The notes under the pieces: model-generated
What the model was told of the DNA's origin: nothing
Databases searched by the model: none
What the model saw: the letters and a program-made list of their open reading frames with translations, nothing else
Assembly: GCF_013450295.1 (NCBI RefSeq)
Contig: NZ_SKBR01000001.1
Coordinates: 1,562,501 to 1,626,500, forward strand
Length of the DNA stretch: 64,000 nt
Origin: Streptomyces sp. AJS327
GTDB taxonomy: Bacteria > Actinomycetota > Actinomycetes > Streptomycetales > Streptomycetaceae
Direction of reading: 5' to 3'
Made by a program: the position numbers and the translations under genes
Part shown: piece by piece, positions 11,112-19,973 of the stretch
Layout: every line of letters begins with the position of its first letter
Numbering within the stretch: position 1 is the first letter of the stretch

Positions 11112-12164
11112 ATGCAGTCCGGAGCCCAGCCACGGACGCGGACCGAGCCGTCCCCGACGCCGCTGCGGGAGGCGTACGACACCGCGCTGCTGGACCTGGA
11201 CGGGGTGGTGTACGTGGGCGGCGCCGCCGTCCCGCACGCGGTGGAGTCGCTGACGGCCGCCCGGCGGGCCGGGACCCGTCTCGCCTACGTCACCAACAAC
11301 GCGGCGCGGACGCCCCGGACGGTCGCCGGGCACCTCACGCGGCTCGGCGTCCCGGCGCGGGCCGAGGAGGTGGTCACCTCGGCCCAGGCGGTCGCCCGGC
11401 TGATCGCCGAGACCGTGCCGCGCGGCGCCGCCGTCCTCGTCGCCGGGGGCGAGGGGCTGCGGGACGCGCTGGCCGAACACGGGCTGCGCGCGGTGGACTC
11501 GGCCGACGAGGAACCGGCGGCCGTGGTCCAGGGGTACGGCGGGCCGGAGCTGCCGTGGGGGCGGCTGGCGGAGGCCGCCGTCGCCGTGGGACGTGGGGTG
11601 CCGTGGTTCGCCTCCAACACGGACCTGACGATTCCGGCGCCGCGCGGGATCGCACCGGGCAACGGCGCCGCCGTCGAGGTGGTGCGGATCGCGACCCGCT
11701 GGATGCCCGACGCGCCGGAGCCCGTTGTCGCGGGGAAGCCCCGAACTCCCATGCACCGGGAGTCGATTCTGCGCACCGGCGCCGAACGCCCGCTGGTGGT
11801 GGGGGACCGGCTGGACACCGATATCGAGGGGGCGCACGCGGGAGGCGTCGACGCGCTGCTCGTCCTGACCGGGGTGACCGACGCGGCGCAGCTGCTGGCC
11901 GCGCGCCCCGAGCACCGCCCCACCTACGTCGACCGCGACCTGCGCGGCCTCCTGACGACCCAGCCGGAGGTACGGGGGGACGCGGAGCGCGGCTTCACCT
12001 GCGCCGGCTGGCGCGCCCGGGCCGAGGCCGCCGGACTGAGGCTGGAGGGAGAGGGCGAGCCGCTGGACGGGCTGCGCGCGCTGTGCGCCGCCGCCTGGAG
12101 CGCGGCGGGCCCGGAGCGGTGCGCCCTCCCGGCGGTGGAGGCGCTCTCCCGCCTCGCCCTGTGA
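11112..12164 (+). CDS. HAD-IIA family hydrolase (NagD/phosphoglycolate phosphatase-like)
   Basis: A 350-residue HAD-superfamily phosphatase of subclass IIA. Motif I is DLDGVVYVGG (nucleophile Asp and acid/base Asp), motif II is YVTNNAARTP, and the C-terminal motifs are KPRTPM and VVGDRLDTDIEGAHAGGVDALLVLTGVT. Such enzymes remove phosphate from small sugars, nucleotides or p-nitrophenyl phosphate; the natural substrate cannot be read from sequence. A GAGGAG box eight bases before ATG 11112 favours this start over an in-frame upstream one. It is divergent from the DUF1015 gene. The last 70 residues have an Ala-rich helical tail. Confidence 0.9.
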   Translation: MQSGAQPRTRTEPSPTPLREAYDTALLDLDGVVYVGGAAVPHAVESLTAARRAGTRLAYVTNNAARTPRTVAGHLTRLGVPARAEEVVTSAQAVARLIAETVPRGAAVLVAGGEGLRDALAEHGLRAVDSADEEPAAVVQGYGGPELPWGRLAEAAVAVGRGVPWFASNTDLTIPAPRGIAPGNGAAVEVVRIATRWMPDAPEPVVAGKPRTPMHRESILRTGAERPLVVGDRLDTDIEGAHAGGVDALLVLTGVTDAAQLLAARPEHRPTYVDRDLRGLLTTQPEVRGDAERGFTCAGWRARAEAAGLRLEGEGEPLDGLRALCAAAWSAAGPERCALPAVEALSRLAL

Positions 12165-12583
12165 CCCGTCCGGGCCGAGGGACCCGTCCGGGCCGGGGCT
12201 GACCTTCCCCCGTGCCGCCCCGCCCCCGGCCGGGCGGCGGGTGAACTGGGCGCGCTGGGCGGGACGTCGGACCCGCCGCTCCGAACGTCCCCCGCGCGCC
12301 ACGCGGTTGGGTCAGGGCGGGGAACCGTGTACCGAACCGGAGCCAACTCCCGTACGGGGCAAGGAGGTAGGGGCACACAGCACCGTCCGCTCGGGCGAAC
12401 GCGCCCGCCTCTCAGGGGAGATGGATAACAGCCGGGCGCCTTCGGGGAGTTGGGGCCCTCGGGCCGCCGCCCGGAGGCGCGGCCCCCGGCGACGCCGCAG
12501 GGGGAACCGCGCGCGGAACCGCCGCTGACCGCCCCGGCCGCCGGAGTGGTTCGGCCCCGGACCGGAGGCCGCCGGGGTGTCGG
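12165..12583. other. Convergent intergenic region, no gene seen
   Basis: These 419 bases lie between the ends of the HAD and SIP genes. Several G/C-rich hairpins are possible but none is convincing. An AAGGAGGTA string at 12360-12368 looks like a ribosome binding site, yet no credible frame starts after it. Confidence 0.6.
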
Positions 12584-13477
12584 TCAGGCGCGGGTGGCCC
12601 CGGACACCGCCTCCTCGACCAGCTGCTCCTCGGTCGCGCCGAGCCGCCAGTAGCCGGTGAACGTCACGGACCGGCGGTCGAGTCCGCGCTCGGTGACCAG
12701 GTGCCGCCGCAGGGCCCGCACCGACCCGGCCTCTCCGGCGATCCAGGCGTACGGGGTGCCCGTAGGCAGCGTGGCGGACCGGACGGCGTCCAGCAGCACG
12801 TCGGTACGGTGCCGTCCGGCGGCCTCCTCCCGCACCAGCCAGGTGATCTCGGCGTCGGCGAGGGTGGGCAGGTCCTGGACGTCCCCGGCGTGCGGGACTT
12901 CGAGCCAGGCCCGGACCGGGCTGCCCGCGGGCAGCCACTCCAGGATTCCGGCGATGGCGGGCAGCGCCGTCTCGTCCCCGCTCAGCAGGGTGCAGTCGGT
13001 GCCCGGCGGCGGCCGGAAGTCGACGCCGCCGTTGTCCGGTTCGGCCGGGCCGAGCAGGGTGACCCGGTCGCCGGGCTCGGCCCGCGCCGCCCAGCGGGAG
13101 GCCGGTCCGGTGGGGATGCCCGCGTCGTCCAGGCCGTGCAGCGCGAAGTCGATGTCGAGTTCCTCGGTGGGGAAACGGCGCTGCTGGCGCACGGTGTACG
13201 ACCGCATCACGGCGCGGATCGCCGGGTCCATGGCCCGCCACTGGGCGAACCAGCCCTCCCCGGCCTGGACGGGGACCAGCGGCTCGGTCTGGCCGGGGTG
13301 CGGGAGGAAGAGTTTGAAGCGCTGGTCGCGGCCGCCCGAAGTGAGGCCGGAGAGCTGGTCGCCACCGAGGGTGACGCGGAGCATGCTCGGGCTCAGCCGC
13401 CGCGTCCGGACGACGCGGAGTTCGAAGAACTCGAACGGGACGGCGGGGGCGGGGGCTTCGGGGGCTGCGGTGCTCAT
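12584..13477 (-). CDS. Siderophore-interacting protein (FAD-dependent ferric-siderophore reductase)
   Basis: A 297-residue SIP/ViuB-type reductase. It uses FAD and NAD(P)H or ferredoxin to reduce Fe3+ bound to an imported siderophore, releasing iron in the cytoplasm. Visible are the FAD-binding MRSYTVRQ motif near residue 90, the GDRVTLLGPAEPDN segment, the nucleotide-binding YAWIAGEAGSVRALRRHL, and the SIP C-terminal signature TFTGYWRLGATEEQL. It is divergent from an ABC ATPase gene and shares a perfect iron palindrome with it. Role with desferrioxamine is likely from context but not shown by sequence. Confidence 0.93.
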   Translation of the reverse strand: MSTAAPEAPAPAVPFEFFELRVVRTRRLSPSMLRVTLGGDQLSGLTSGGRDQRFKLFLPHPGQTEPLVPVQAGEGWFAQWRAMDPAIRAVMRSYTVRQQRRFPTEELDIDFALHGLDDAGIPTGPASRWAARAEPGDRVTLLGPAEPDNGGVDFRPPPGTDCTLLSGDETALPAIAGILEWLPAGSPVRAWLEVPHAGDVQDLPTLADAEITWLVREEAAGRHRTDVLLDAVRSATLPTGTPYAWIAGEAGSVRALRRHLVTERGLDRRSVTFTGYWRLGATEEQLVEEAVSGATRA

Positions 13478-13742
13478 CGTGCGGTCTCCTCCCGGGGCGT
13501 GCCATGCCGCCGTTCCGCGCCGTGGCGGACGGCGTTCACTTCGCGGTGGTGCGGGGCGAGTTCGGGGCGGCGCCCGGTGCGGGTCCGGAGCGCGCGGCCG
13601 CGGTTCCCGCGTCCGGCGCGCGGCCGGGGGGCGGACGCTCCGCGACGGCCCGCGGGTGCCGGTGTCCGGGGGAACATGAGGGCTCGCTCTCCACGGGCGT
13701 ACGGGTCCTGGGACGTACGGTCAGGACGCGACGGACGACGCT

Positions 13743-13767
13743 GACTTAGGTTAACTTAACCTAAGTC
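13743..13767. promoter_or_regulatory. Perfect iron palindrome between SIP and ABC ATPase genes
   Basis: Two 12-bp arms (GACTTAGGTTAA and TTAACCTAAGTC) flank a single central C, giving a perfect 25-bp palindrome. The inner 19 bp fit the DmdR/IdeR iron-box consensus better than the des box does. It lies 266 bases before the SIP start and 236 bases before the preferred ATPase start, so one operator may serve both divergent genes. Confidence 0.9.
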
Positions 13768-14002
13768 GTTGTTGTCCAGAGGGCCAGTGCGTCCACCCCG
13801 CCCGCGCGCTCCGCCGTGGTCGTTCCGGATGATGGGGCGCGACCCCCCGGCGCCCGTGGGGGCCCCGGGCGTCTCGTCCCCACCGGCCCCGGGCGTTCCC
13901 CGGCGCCGGTGTGCCAACGGGGCGGACGGGGCACCGAGGGCGTGGGGGACGCGGGCCCGGCGTGTGGGCAGGCAGGCGAACGAGAGCGACGGGAAGGCCG
14001 AG

Positions 14003-14977
14003 ATGGAGCAGACCGAGACCGCCCGCGGCGACCGGCGGGCCGACACCCCCGAGCCCGGCGACGCGGCCGCCTCCGGCCAGACGGCGCCCGGACCCGGGAA
14101 CACCGAGAACACCGCCGCGGCCGCGCCGCGGCCGGGAGACGTGGCGGGCGGAGGAGCCGCCTCCTCCGGTACCGGGCCCCGCGGACGGCTGGCGGGGGAG
14201 TCGCTGACCCTCGGCTACGACCAGCGGACCATCGCCGAGGAGCTGAGCGTCGTCATCCCGGACGGCTCGTTCACCGTGGTGGTGGGGCCGAACGCCTGCG
14301 GCAAGTCGACGCTGCTGCGCGCGCTCTCCCGGATGCTGCGGCCGAGCCGTGGCACCGTCCGGCTGGACGGCGGCGACATCGCCCGGATACCCGCGAAGAA
14401 GCTGGCCCGCACCCTGGGCCTGCTGCCCCAGTCGTCCATCGCCCCGGACGGGATCACCGTCAGCGATCTGGTGGGCCGTGGGCGGTACCCGCACCAGGGG
14501 CTGCTGCGGCAGTGGTCCGACGAGGACGAGCGGGTCGTCGCGGAGTCCCTGGCCGCGACCGGGGTCACCGAACTCGCCGGACGCTACGTCGACGAGCTGT
14601 CCGGCGGCCAGCGCCAGCGCGTCTGGATCGCGATGGCGCTGGCCCAGCAGACGCCGCTGCTGCTGCTCGACGAGCCCACCACCTACCTCGACATCGCCCA
14701 CCAGATCGAGGTGCTCGACCTCTGCGCCCGGCTGCACGAGGAACAGGGCCGCACCCTCGTCGCGGTGCTGCACGACCTCAACCACGCGGCCCGCTACGCC
14801 ACCCACATGATCGCGATGCGGGACGGCACCGTGGTCGCCGAGGGACCGCCCTCCGAGGTGGTCACCGCCGACCTGGTGGAGACCGTCTTCAGCATGCCCT
14901 GCCGGGTGATCCCGGATCCGGAGACCGGCACCCCGCTGGTGGTCCCCGCCGCACGCGAACGGGCCCGGACCGCCTGA
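14003..14977 (+). CDS. ABC transporter ATP-binding protein, ferric-siderophore (FepC/FecE) type
   Basis: A 324-residue ABC ATPase. Walker A GPNACGKSTLLRAL, Q-loop LLPQS, signature LSGGQRQRVWIAMALAQ, Walker B LLLLDEPTTYLD and H-loop VAVLHDLNHAARYA are all intact. The best match in type is the siderophore/cobalamin importer class. The ATG at 14003 has GGGAAGG five bases upstream; the first 65 residues are acidic, low complexity and lie before the ABC domain, which starts near GRLAGESLTLGYD. No permease or binding-protein gene is adjacent, so it is an orphan subunit that must pair with permeases encoded elsewhere. Iron control is inferred from the palindrome upstream. Confidence 0.93.
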   Translation: MEQTETARGDRRADTPEPGDAAASGQTAPGPGNTENTAAAAPRPGDVAGGGAASSGTGPRGRLAGESLTLGYDQRTIAEELSVVIPDGSFTVVVGPNACGKSTLLRALSRMLRPSRGTVRLDGGDIARIPAKKLARTLGLLPQSSIAPDGITVSDLVGRGRYPHQGLLRQWSDEDERVVAESLAATGVTELAGRYVDELSGGQRQRVWIAMALAQQTPLLLLDEPTTYLDIAHQIEVLDLCARLHEEQGRTLVAVLHDLNHAARYATHMIAMRDGTVVAEGPPSEVVTADLVETVFSMPCRVIPDPETGTPLVVPAARERARTA

Positions 14978-15292
14978 CGGTTGCCGCCCACCGGGCGGAC
15001 GGCGTCCCCGCCCGCACGGCTGGCGTCTCGCCCGGGGCGGCCTCGTGGCGTCCCGGCCGCGCGCTCCCGCGCCGCGTACCCGGCGCACCGGAGGCCCCCG
15101 GGGCGCGTCCCGCGCGATCCACACCCCGTCCAGCGGCGACGCTTCGGCACCCGCGCCCGCCCGGTGCCCTCGCCCACTCGACGGCGCGGGCCCCCACCGG
15201 GCCACGCCCGCGCCGCGCCGGGCCGCGGAGCGGCCACGACGGCGTACGGCGCGCGGGTACGGCGCGCCCGGCGAGCGGGTAGCGTCGGGGGC
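14978..15292. other. Intergenic region, nothing recognised
   Basis: About 315 G/C-rich bases between the ABC ATPase gene and the small gene upstream of tlyA. A TAGCGT hexamer at 15280-15285 may be a -10 element for the next gene. No other structure stands out. Confidence 0.5.
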
Positions 15293-15691
15293 ATGAACGA
15301 GGCGGAGCCGCGCGAACACCCTGTGGCCGAACAGCCCATCCCACTCGGGGAAGCCGCCCTTCCGGAGCGGCCGGACCCCCCGCGTGCGACCGGCGGACCG
15401 GAGGGCGGGTCACCGCGGCGCCCCGAACCGGAACCCGGGTCGGAATCCGGGGTGGAGCCCGGCCCGGAGCCCGGGGCGGAGGCGGCGGAACCGGAGCCGG
15501 ACGCGGAGGGTCCGCGTCCGCTCGGGATCGCGGTCGAGCTGACCGGCCACCCCCCGGTCGACGCCGGGCTGCGGAGGCTCGGGGACGCCGACCACCTCGG
15601 TGTCTCGGGCCACCTGGAGGTGTACGAGGATGTGCACCGCGGGCTGCGCGACACCCTCGCGGCCCTCGACCGACCCGCACCGGGGAGCTGA
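15293..15691 (+). CDS. Small Pro/Glu-rich protein upstream of tlyA (unknown)
   Basis: A 132-residue protein. Residues 1-75 are Pro, Glu and Gly rich (EPEPGSESGVEPGPEPG-like) and look disordered. The C-terminal 55 residues, with GIAVELTGHPPVDAGLRRL and GHLEVYEDVHRGLRDTLAALD, look conserved and helical. Genes of this kind sit before tlyA in other Streptomyces. No function is known. The stop lies two bases before the tlyA GTG, and its own end supplies the tlyA ribosome binding site, so it is probably the first gene of the tlyA-nadK unit. There is no clear Shine-Dalgarno box; a TAGCGT seven bases before ATG suggests a leaderless transcript. Confidence 0.75.
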   Translation: MNEAEPREHPVAEQPIPLGEAALPERPDPPRATGGPEGGSPRRPEPEPGSESGVEPGPEPGAEAAEPEPDAEGPRPLGIAVELTGHPPVDAGLRRLGDADHLGVSGHLEVYEDVHRGLRDTLAALDRPAPGS

Positions 15692-15693
15692 CC

Positions 15694-16497
15694 GTGGCAC
15701 GACGCCGACTCGACGCGGAGCTGGTACGCCGCTCCCTCGCCCGCTCGCGGGAGCACGCCGGCCAGCTCATCGCCGCCGGGCGGGTCACGGTGGGGGGGAA
15801 CGTCGCGAGCAAGGCCGCGACCCAGGTGGAGACCAGCGCCGCGCTGCTGGTCCGCGAGGACGCCGACGATCCGGACTACGTCTCGCGCGGCGGCCACAAA
15901 CTCGCCGGGGCGCTGGAGGCGTTCACCCCGGGCGGACTCCGCGTCCGGGGGCGCCGCGCGCTCGACGCCGGCGCCTCCACCGGCGGCTTCACCGATGTGC
16001 TGCTCCGCGCCGGGGCGCGCCAGGTCGTCGCCGTCGACGTGGGGTACGGGCAGCTCGCCTGGTCGCTGCGGAGCGACGAGCGGGTGACCACCCTGGACCG
16101 CACCAACGTGCGCTCGCTCACCCTGGAGCAGGTCGGCGAACCCGTCGAACTCGTCGTCGGTGACCTCTCGTTCATCCCGCTCGGGCTGGTGCTCCCCGCG
16201 CTGCGCCGCTGCACCGTCCCCGAAGCGGACCTGGTCCTGATGGTGAAACCGCAGTTCGAGGTCGGCAGGGAACGCCTGGGCAGCGGCGGCGTGGTGCGCG
16301 GCGCCCGGCTGCGGGCCGAGGCGGTGAGCACCGTCGCGCGGCGGGCGGAGGAGCTGGGGCTGGGGGTGCGCGGGGTCACCGCGAGCCCGTTGCCGGGCCC
16401 CTCGGGCAACGTTGAGTACTTTCTGTGGCTGCGCGCCGGAGCGGCACCGCTCGACCCGGCCGAGCTGGACCGAGCGGTGGCGGAGGGGCCGAAGTGA
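15694..16497 (+). CDS. tlyA: TlyA family rRNA 2'-O-methyltransferase
   Basis: A 267-residue S4-domain/FtsJ-type methyltransferase. The S4 domain (residues 2-65) contains RRLDAELVRRSL and GQLIAAGRVTVGG; the Rossmann methyltransferase domain has LDAGASTGGFTDVLLRAGA for AdoMet binding, DVGYGQLAWSLR, and MVKPQFEVGRE. TlyA enzymes methylate ribose at 16S C1409 and/or 23S C1920 and affect capreomycin sensitivity. Which sites this one modifies is not readable, but actinobacterial long-form TlyA (TlyAII) usually does both. GTG start with GGGGAG seven bases upstream. It overlaps nadK by four bases. Confidence 0.94.
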   Translation: MARRRLDAELVRRSLARSREHAGQLIAAGRVTVGGNVASKAATQVETSAALLVREDADDPDYVSRGGHKLAGALEAFTPGGLRVRGRRALDAGASTGGFTDVLLRAGARQVVAVDVGYGQLAWSLRSDERVTTLDRTNVRSLTLEQVGEPVELVVGDLSFIPLGLVLPALRRCTVPEADLVLMVKPQFEVGRERLGSGGVVRGARLRAEAVSTVARRAEELGLGVRGVTASPLPGPSGNVEYFLWLRAGAAPLDPAELDRAVAEGPK

Positions 16498-17495
16498 CGG
16501 CGACGGACGAGACGAGCGGGCCCGGCGGAGCGGAGCGGGGGCGGAGCGGCGCGCACGCCGGACAGACCGCGCCCCGCGAGGCGGAGAAGCCGTCGGAGGA
16601 GCCGGGGAGCCGCACCGTGTTCCTGCTCGCGCACACCGGACGGCCCGCCGCCGTGCGCAGCGCGGAACTCGTGGTGCGGGGGCTGCTCCGCTGCGGCGTG
16701 CAGGTCCGGGTGCTGGACGAGGAGGCGGTGAACCTGCCGCTGCCCGGCCCCGTGGAGACCGTCACCCCCACCCCGGACGCGGCCGAGGGCTGTGAGCTGC
16801 TGGTGGTGCTCGGCGGGGACGGAACCCTGCTGCGCGGCGCCGAGTTCGCCCGCGCCTCCGGGGTGCCGATGCTCGGCGTCAACCTGGGGCGGATCGGCTT
16901 CCTCGCGGAGGCGGAGCGCGACCACCTGGGCCAGGTCGTGGACCGCGTCGTGCGCCGCGCGTACGAGGTCGAGGAGCGGATGACGCTCGACGTGCTGGTG
17001 CGGAACGACGGCGCCCCGGCGCACGTCGACTGGGCGCTGAACGAGGCGTCGGTGGAGAAGGCGGCGCGCGAGCGGATGCTGGAGGTGGTGACGGAGGTGG
17101 ACGGCCGCCCCGTCTCCAGCTTCGGCTGCGACGGTGTGGTCTGCGCCACCCCCACCGGGTCCACCGCCTACGCCTTCTCCGCCGGTGGCCCCGTGGTCTG
17201 GCCGGAGGTGGAGGCGCTGCTGATGGTGCCGATCAGCGCGCACGCGCTGTTCGCCAAGCCGCTGGTGACGGCGCCCGACTCGGTGCTCGCGGTGGAGGTC
17301 CAGCCGGACACCCCCGGCGGCGTGCTGTGGTGTGACGGCAAGCGCAGCGTCGAACTCGCCCCCGGCGCGCGGGTCGAGGTGCGCCGCGGCTCCGTGCCGG
17401 TGCGGCTCGCCCGTCTGCACCACGCTTCCTTCACCGACCGGTTGGTCGCCAAGTTCGCGCTTCCGGTGGGCGGTTGGCGCGGCGCCCCGCGCTGA
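16494..17495 (+). CDS. nadK: NAD kinase
   Basis: A 333-residue ATP-NAD kinase making NADP from NAD. The diagnostic GGDGTLLRGAEF motif is near residue 105, followed by LGVNLGRIGFLAE, the ribose-contacting LNEASVEKAARE, and GDGVVCATPTGSTAYAFSAGGP. The first 40 residues are a charged Gly/Ala-rich extension. The start is taken as the GTG in the GTGA overlap with the tlyA stop, with GGAGGGG five bases before it; a longer frame exists but lacks support. It forms a unit with tlyA and precedes recN. Confidence 0.94.
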   Translation: MTATDETSGPGGAERGRSGAHAGQTAPREAEKPSEEPGSRTVFLLAHTGRPAAVRSAELVVRGLLRCGVQVRVLDEEAVNLPLPGPVETVTPTPDAAEGCELLVVLGGDGTLLRGAEFARASGVPMLGVNLGRIGFLAEAERDHLGQVVDRVVRRAYEVEERMTLDVLVRNDGAPAHVDWALNEASVEKAARERMLEVVTEVDGRPVSSFGCDGVVCATPTGSTAYAFSAGGPVVWPEVEALLMVPISAHALFAKPLVTAPDSVLAVEVQPDTPGGVLWCDGKRSVELAPGARVEVRRGSVPVRLARLHHASFTDRLVAKFALPVGGWRGAPR

Positions 17496-17776
17496 CGGCG
17501 GCCCCGCCGTCTCCGCCCCGAGCCCCGCGCCGGTCAACGAGCCCGGCGCCGCGTCCGGTTCGGGGCGCGGCGGCCCCTCCCGCGAGGTCCGGCCGCACAC
17601 GACCGAACTCGCCGGGCTCCGGAGCACCACCCGGAACGCCTTCCCTCCCGGGGCCGCCGCCGGGGCGCGCGCGGCGTCTGGGAGGCCGGGATTCCGGTCC
17701 CGCTCGCCCCACCGTGCCCGGGTACGACGGAGGCGTCACCCGGACCAGGGGTGGGGCGGCCACCGGGTGACCTCGT

Positions 17777-19528
17777 ATGGTCGTACCCGTGTTGGAGGAG
17801 ATGCGGATCCAGTCCCTGGGCGTGATTGACGACGCCGTCGTCGAGCTGGCCCCCGGTTTCACCGCGGTGACCGGCGAGACCGGAGCCGGGAAGACCATGG
17901 TCGTGACCAGCCTCGGCCTGCTGCTCGGCGGCCGGGCCGACGCCGGTCTGGTGCGGTTCGGCGCGAAGTCGGCCGTGGTGGAGGGGCGGTTGCTCGTCCC
18001 TCCCCAGTCCCCGGTGGCGCGCAGGGCGAGCGAGGCCGGTGCCGAACTGGACGACGGCGCCCTGCTGATCAGTCGCAGTGTCTCGGCGGAGGGGCGCTCC
18101 CGCGCCCACCTCGGCGGCCGTTCGGCCCCGATCGGGCTGCTGGCCGAGCTGAGCGGCGACCTCGTCGCGGTGCACGGCCAGACCGACCAGCAGGGGCTGC
18201 TGCGCCCCGCGCGGCAGCGGGAGGCGCTCGACCGGTACGCGGGCGAGGCCGTGGCCAAGCCGCTCGCCGCCTACGGCGAGGCGTACCAGCGGCTGCGCGC
18301 CGTCTCCAGCGAACTGACGGAGATCACCACGCGGGCCCGGGAGCGCGCCCAGGAGGCGGACCTGCTCCGCTTCGGCCTCACGGAGATCGCGGAGGTGGAG
18401 CCGCGTCCCGGTGAGGACACCGAACTGGCCGCCGAGGCCGAGCGGTTGGGGCACGCCGAGGCGCTGGCCTCCGCCGCCACCGCGGCGCACGGCGCGCTGG
18501 CCGGGGATCCGGCCGACCCGGAGGGCGTGGACGCGGCCACCCTGGTCGCCGGGGCGCACCGGGCCCTGGAGGCGGTGCGGTCGCACGACCCGGCGCTCGC
18601 CGCCCTCGCGGAACGCCTGGGCGAGGTGTCCATCCTGCTGTCCGACGTGGCCGGTGAACTCGCGGGCTACGCCGACGACCTGGACGCCGACCCGCTGCGG
18701 CTGGCCGCGGTGGAGGAGCGGCGCGCCGCGCTGGCCCAGCTCACCCGCAAGTACGGCGCGGACATCGCGGAGGTGCTCGGCTGGGCCGAGGAGAGCGCGA
18801 CCCGCCTCTCCGAACTGGACGGCGACGACGAGCGGATCGCGGAGCTGACCGCCGAGCACGCCGGGCTGCGCGCCGAACTCGGCACGCTCGCCCACGCGTT
18901 GACCGAGGCGCGCACCGAGGCCGCCCGGCGCTTCGCCGAGGCGGTGACGGCGGAACTCGCCGAACTCGCCATGCCACACGCCCGGGTGTCGTTCACCATC
19001 GGGCACGGCGAGGCCGCCGACGAGGAGTCCGGGATCGAGCTGGACGGACGGAACGTCGCCTACGGCCCGCACGGCGCCGACGAGGTCGAGCTGTTGCTCG
19101 CGCCGCACCCGGGCGCTCCGCCCCGGCCCATCGCCAAGGGCGCTTCCGGCGGTGAGCTGTCCCGGGTGATGCTGGCGGTCGAGGTGGTCTTCGCGGGCGC
19201 CGCGCCCGTCCCCAGCTACCTGTTCGACGAGGTGGACGCCGGGGTCGGCGGCAAGGCGGCGGTCGAGGTCGGGCGGCGGCTGGCGCGGCTCGCCCGGTCC
19301 GCGCAGGTGGTGGTGGTGACGCACCTGCCGCAGGTCGCGGCCTTCGCGGACCGTCACCTGGTGGTGCGGAAGACCGGCGACGGCTCGGTCACGAGCAGCG
19401 GGGTGCAGGCGCTGGAGGGCGAGGAGCGGGTGCGCGAGCTGTCCCGGATGCTCGCGGGCCAGGAGGACTCGGAGCTGGCCCGGGCCCACGCCGAGGAGCT
19501 GCTGGAGACGGCCCGCTCCGAGGTCTGA
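17777..19528 (+). CDS. recN: DNA repair protein RecN
   Basis: A 583-residue SMC-like ATPase of double-strand-break repair. Walker A GETGAGKTMVVTSLGLLLGG is near residue 36, the middle (residues about 170-390) is a long coiled coil, and the C-terminal half has the signature KGASGGELSRVMLAVE, Walker B YLFDEVDAGVGG and the VVVTHLPQVAAFAD H-loop region. ATG 17777 is used; a GTG four codons later is an alternative. It follows nadK after a 281-base gap, so it may have its own promoter. No obvious LexA-type palindrome was found upstream. Confidence 0.96.
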   Translation: MVVPVLEEMRIQSLGVIDDAVVELAPGFTAVTGETGAGKTMVVTSLGLLLGGRADAGLVRFGAKSAVVEGRLLVPPQSPVARRASEAGAELDDGALLISRSVSAEGRSRAHLGGRSAPIGLLAELSGDLVAVHGQTDQQGLLRPARQREALDRYAGEAVAKPLAAYGEAYQRLRAVSSELTEITTRARERAQEADLLRFGLTEIAEVEPRPGEDTELAAEAERLGHAEALASAATAAHGALAGDPADPEGVDAATLVAGAHRALEAVRSHDPALAALAERLGEVSILLSDVAGELAGYADDLDADPLRLAAVEERRAALAQLTRKYGADIAEVLGWAEESATRLSELDGDDERIAELTAEHAGLRAELGTLAHALTEARTEAARRFAEAVTAELAELAMPHARVSFTIGHGEAADEESGIELDGRNVAYGPHGADEVELLLAPHPGAPPRPIAKGASGGELSRVMLAVEVVFAGAAPVPSYLFDEVDAGVGGKAAVEVGRRLARLARSAQVVVVTHLPQVAAFADRHLVVRKTGDGSVTSSGVQALEGEERVRELSRMLAGQEDSELARAHAEELLETARSEV

Positions 19529-19973
19529 GACGGCCCGCCCGCGCCACCCTCGCGTTCCTCGGCGGACCTCGGGCGGACCGGGCGGAACCTGGGCGGATGC
19601 CGGGCCGGGCCCCGGGACCGTCGTCGGCCGCTCCCGGGGCCGACGCCCGGGAGGTTCCGGTGGTTTCCCGCCGCTCCCCGGCCCGTTCCGGCCGGACCCG
19701 GCGCGCGGGCGGGACGCGCGCGCGGAGCGCGGTGGTGTGCGGGGGCGCGCGGCTCTGACCTCACCCGGCTGAGTGATCCCACGGTGTGGGGCGCGACGCG
19801 CGCCCCCGTCTGACGGGGGCTCAGGTGCCGGCGAACCCGCCGCTCCTGGCATGCTGGGCCGGTCGCCGGGCCGCGCGGGAGCCTGGTGCCCCCCCTGCCG
19901 GGCCCGCGCCGGACCGCGGTCCGTGCCGGACGTCCGCTCGCCCACGTCGACCGCAGCCAGGAGCCTGACCACC
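19529..19973. other. Intergenic region with hairpins only
   Basis: A 445-base stretch between recN and the glycosyltransferase gene. GGGCGGA recurs several times near 19570-19600, and CCCCCGT/ACGGGGG at 19803-19819 forms a 7-bp hairpin. No gene is supported. Confidence 0.5.
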
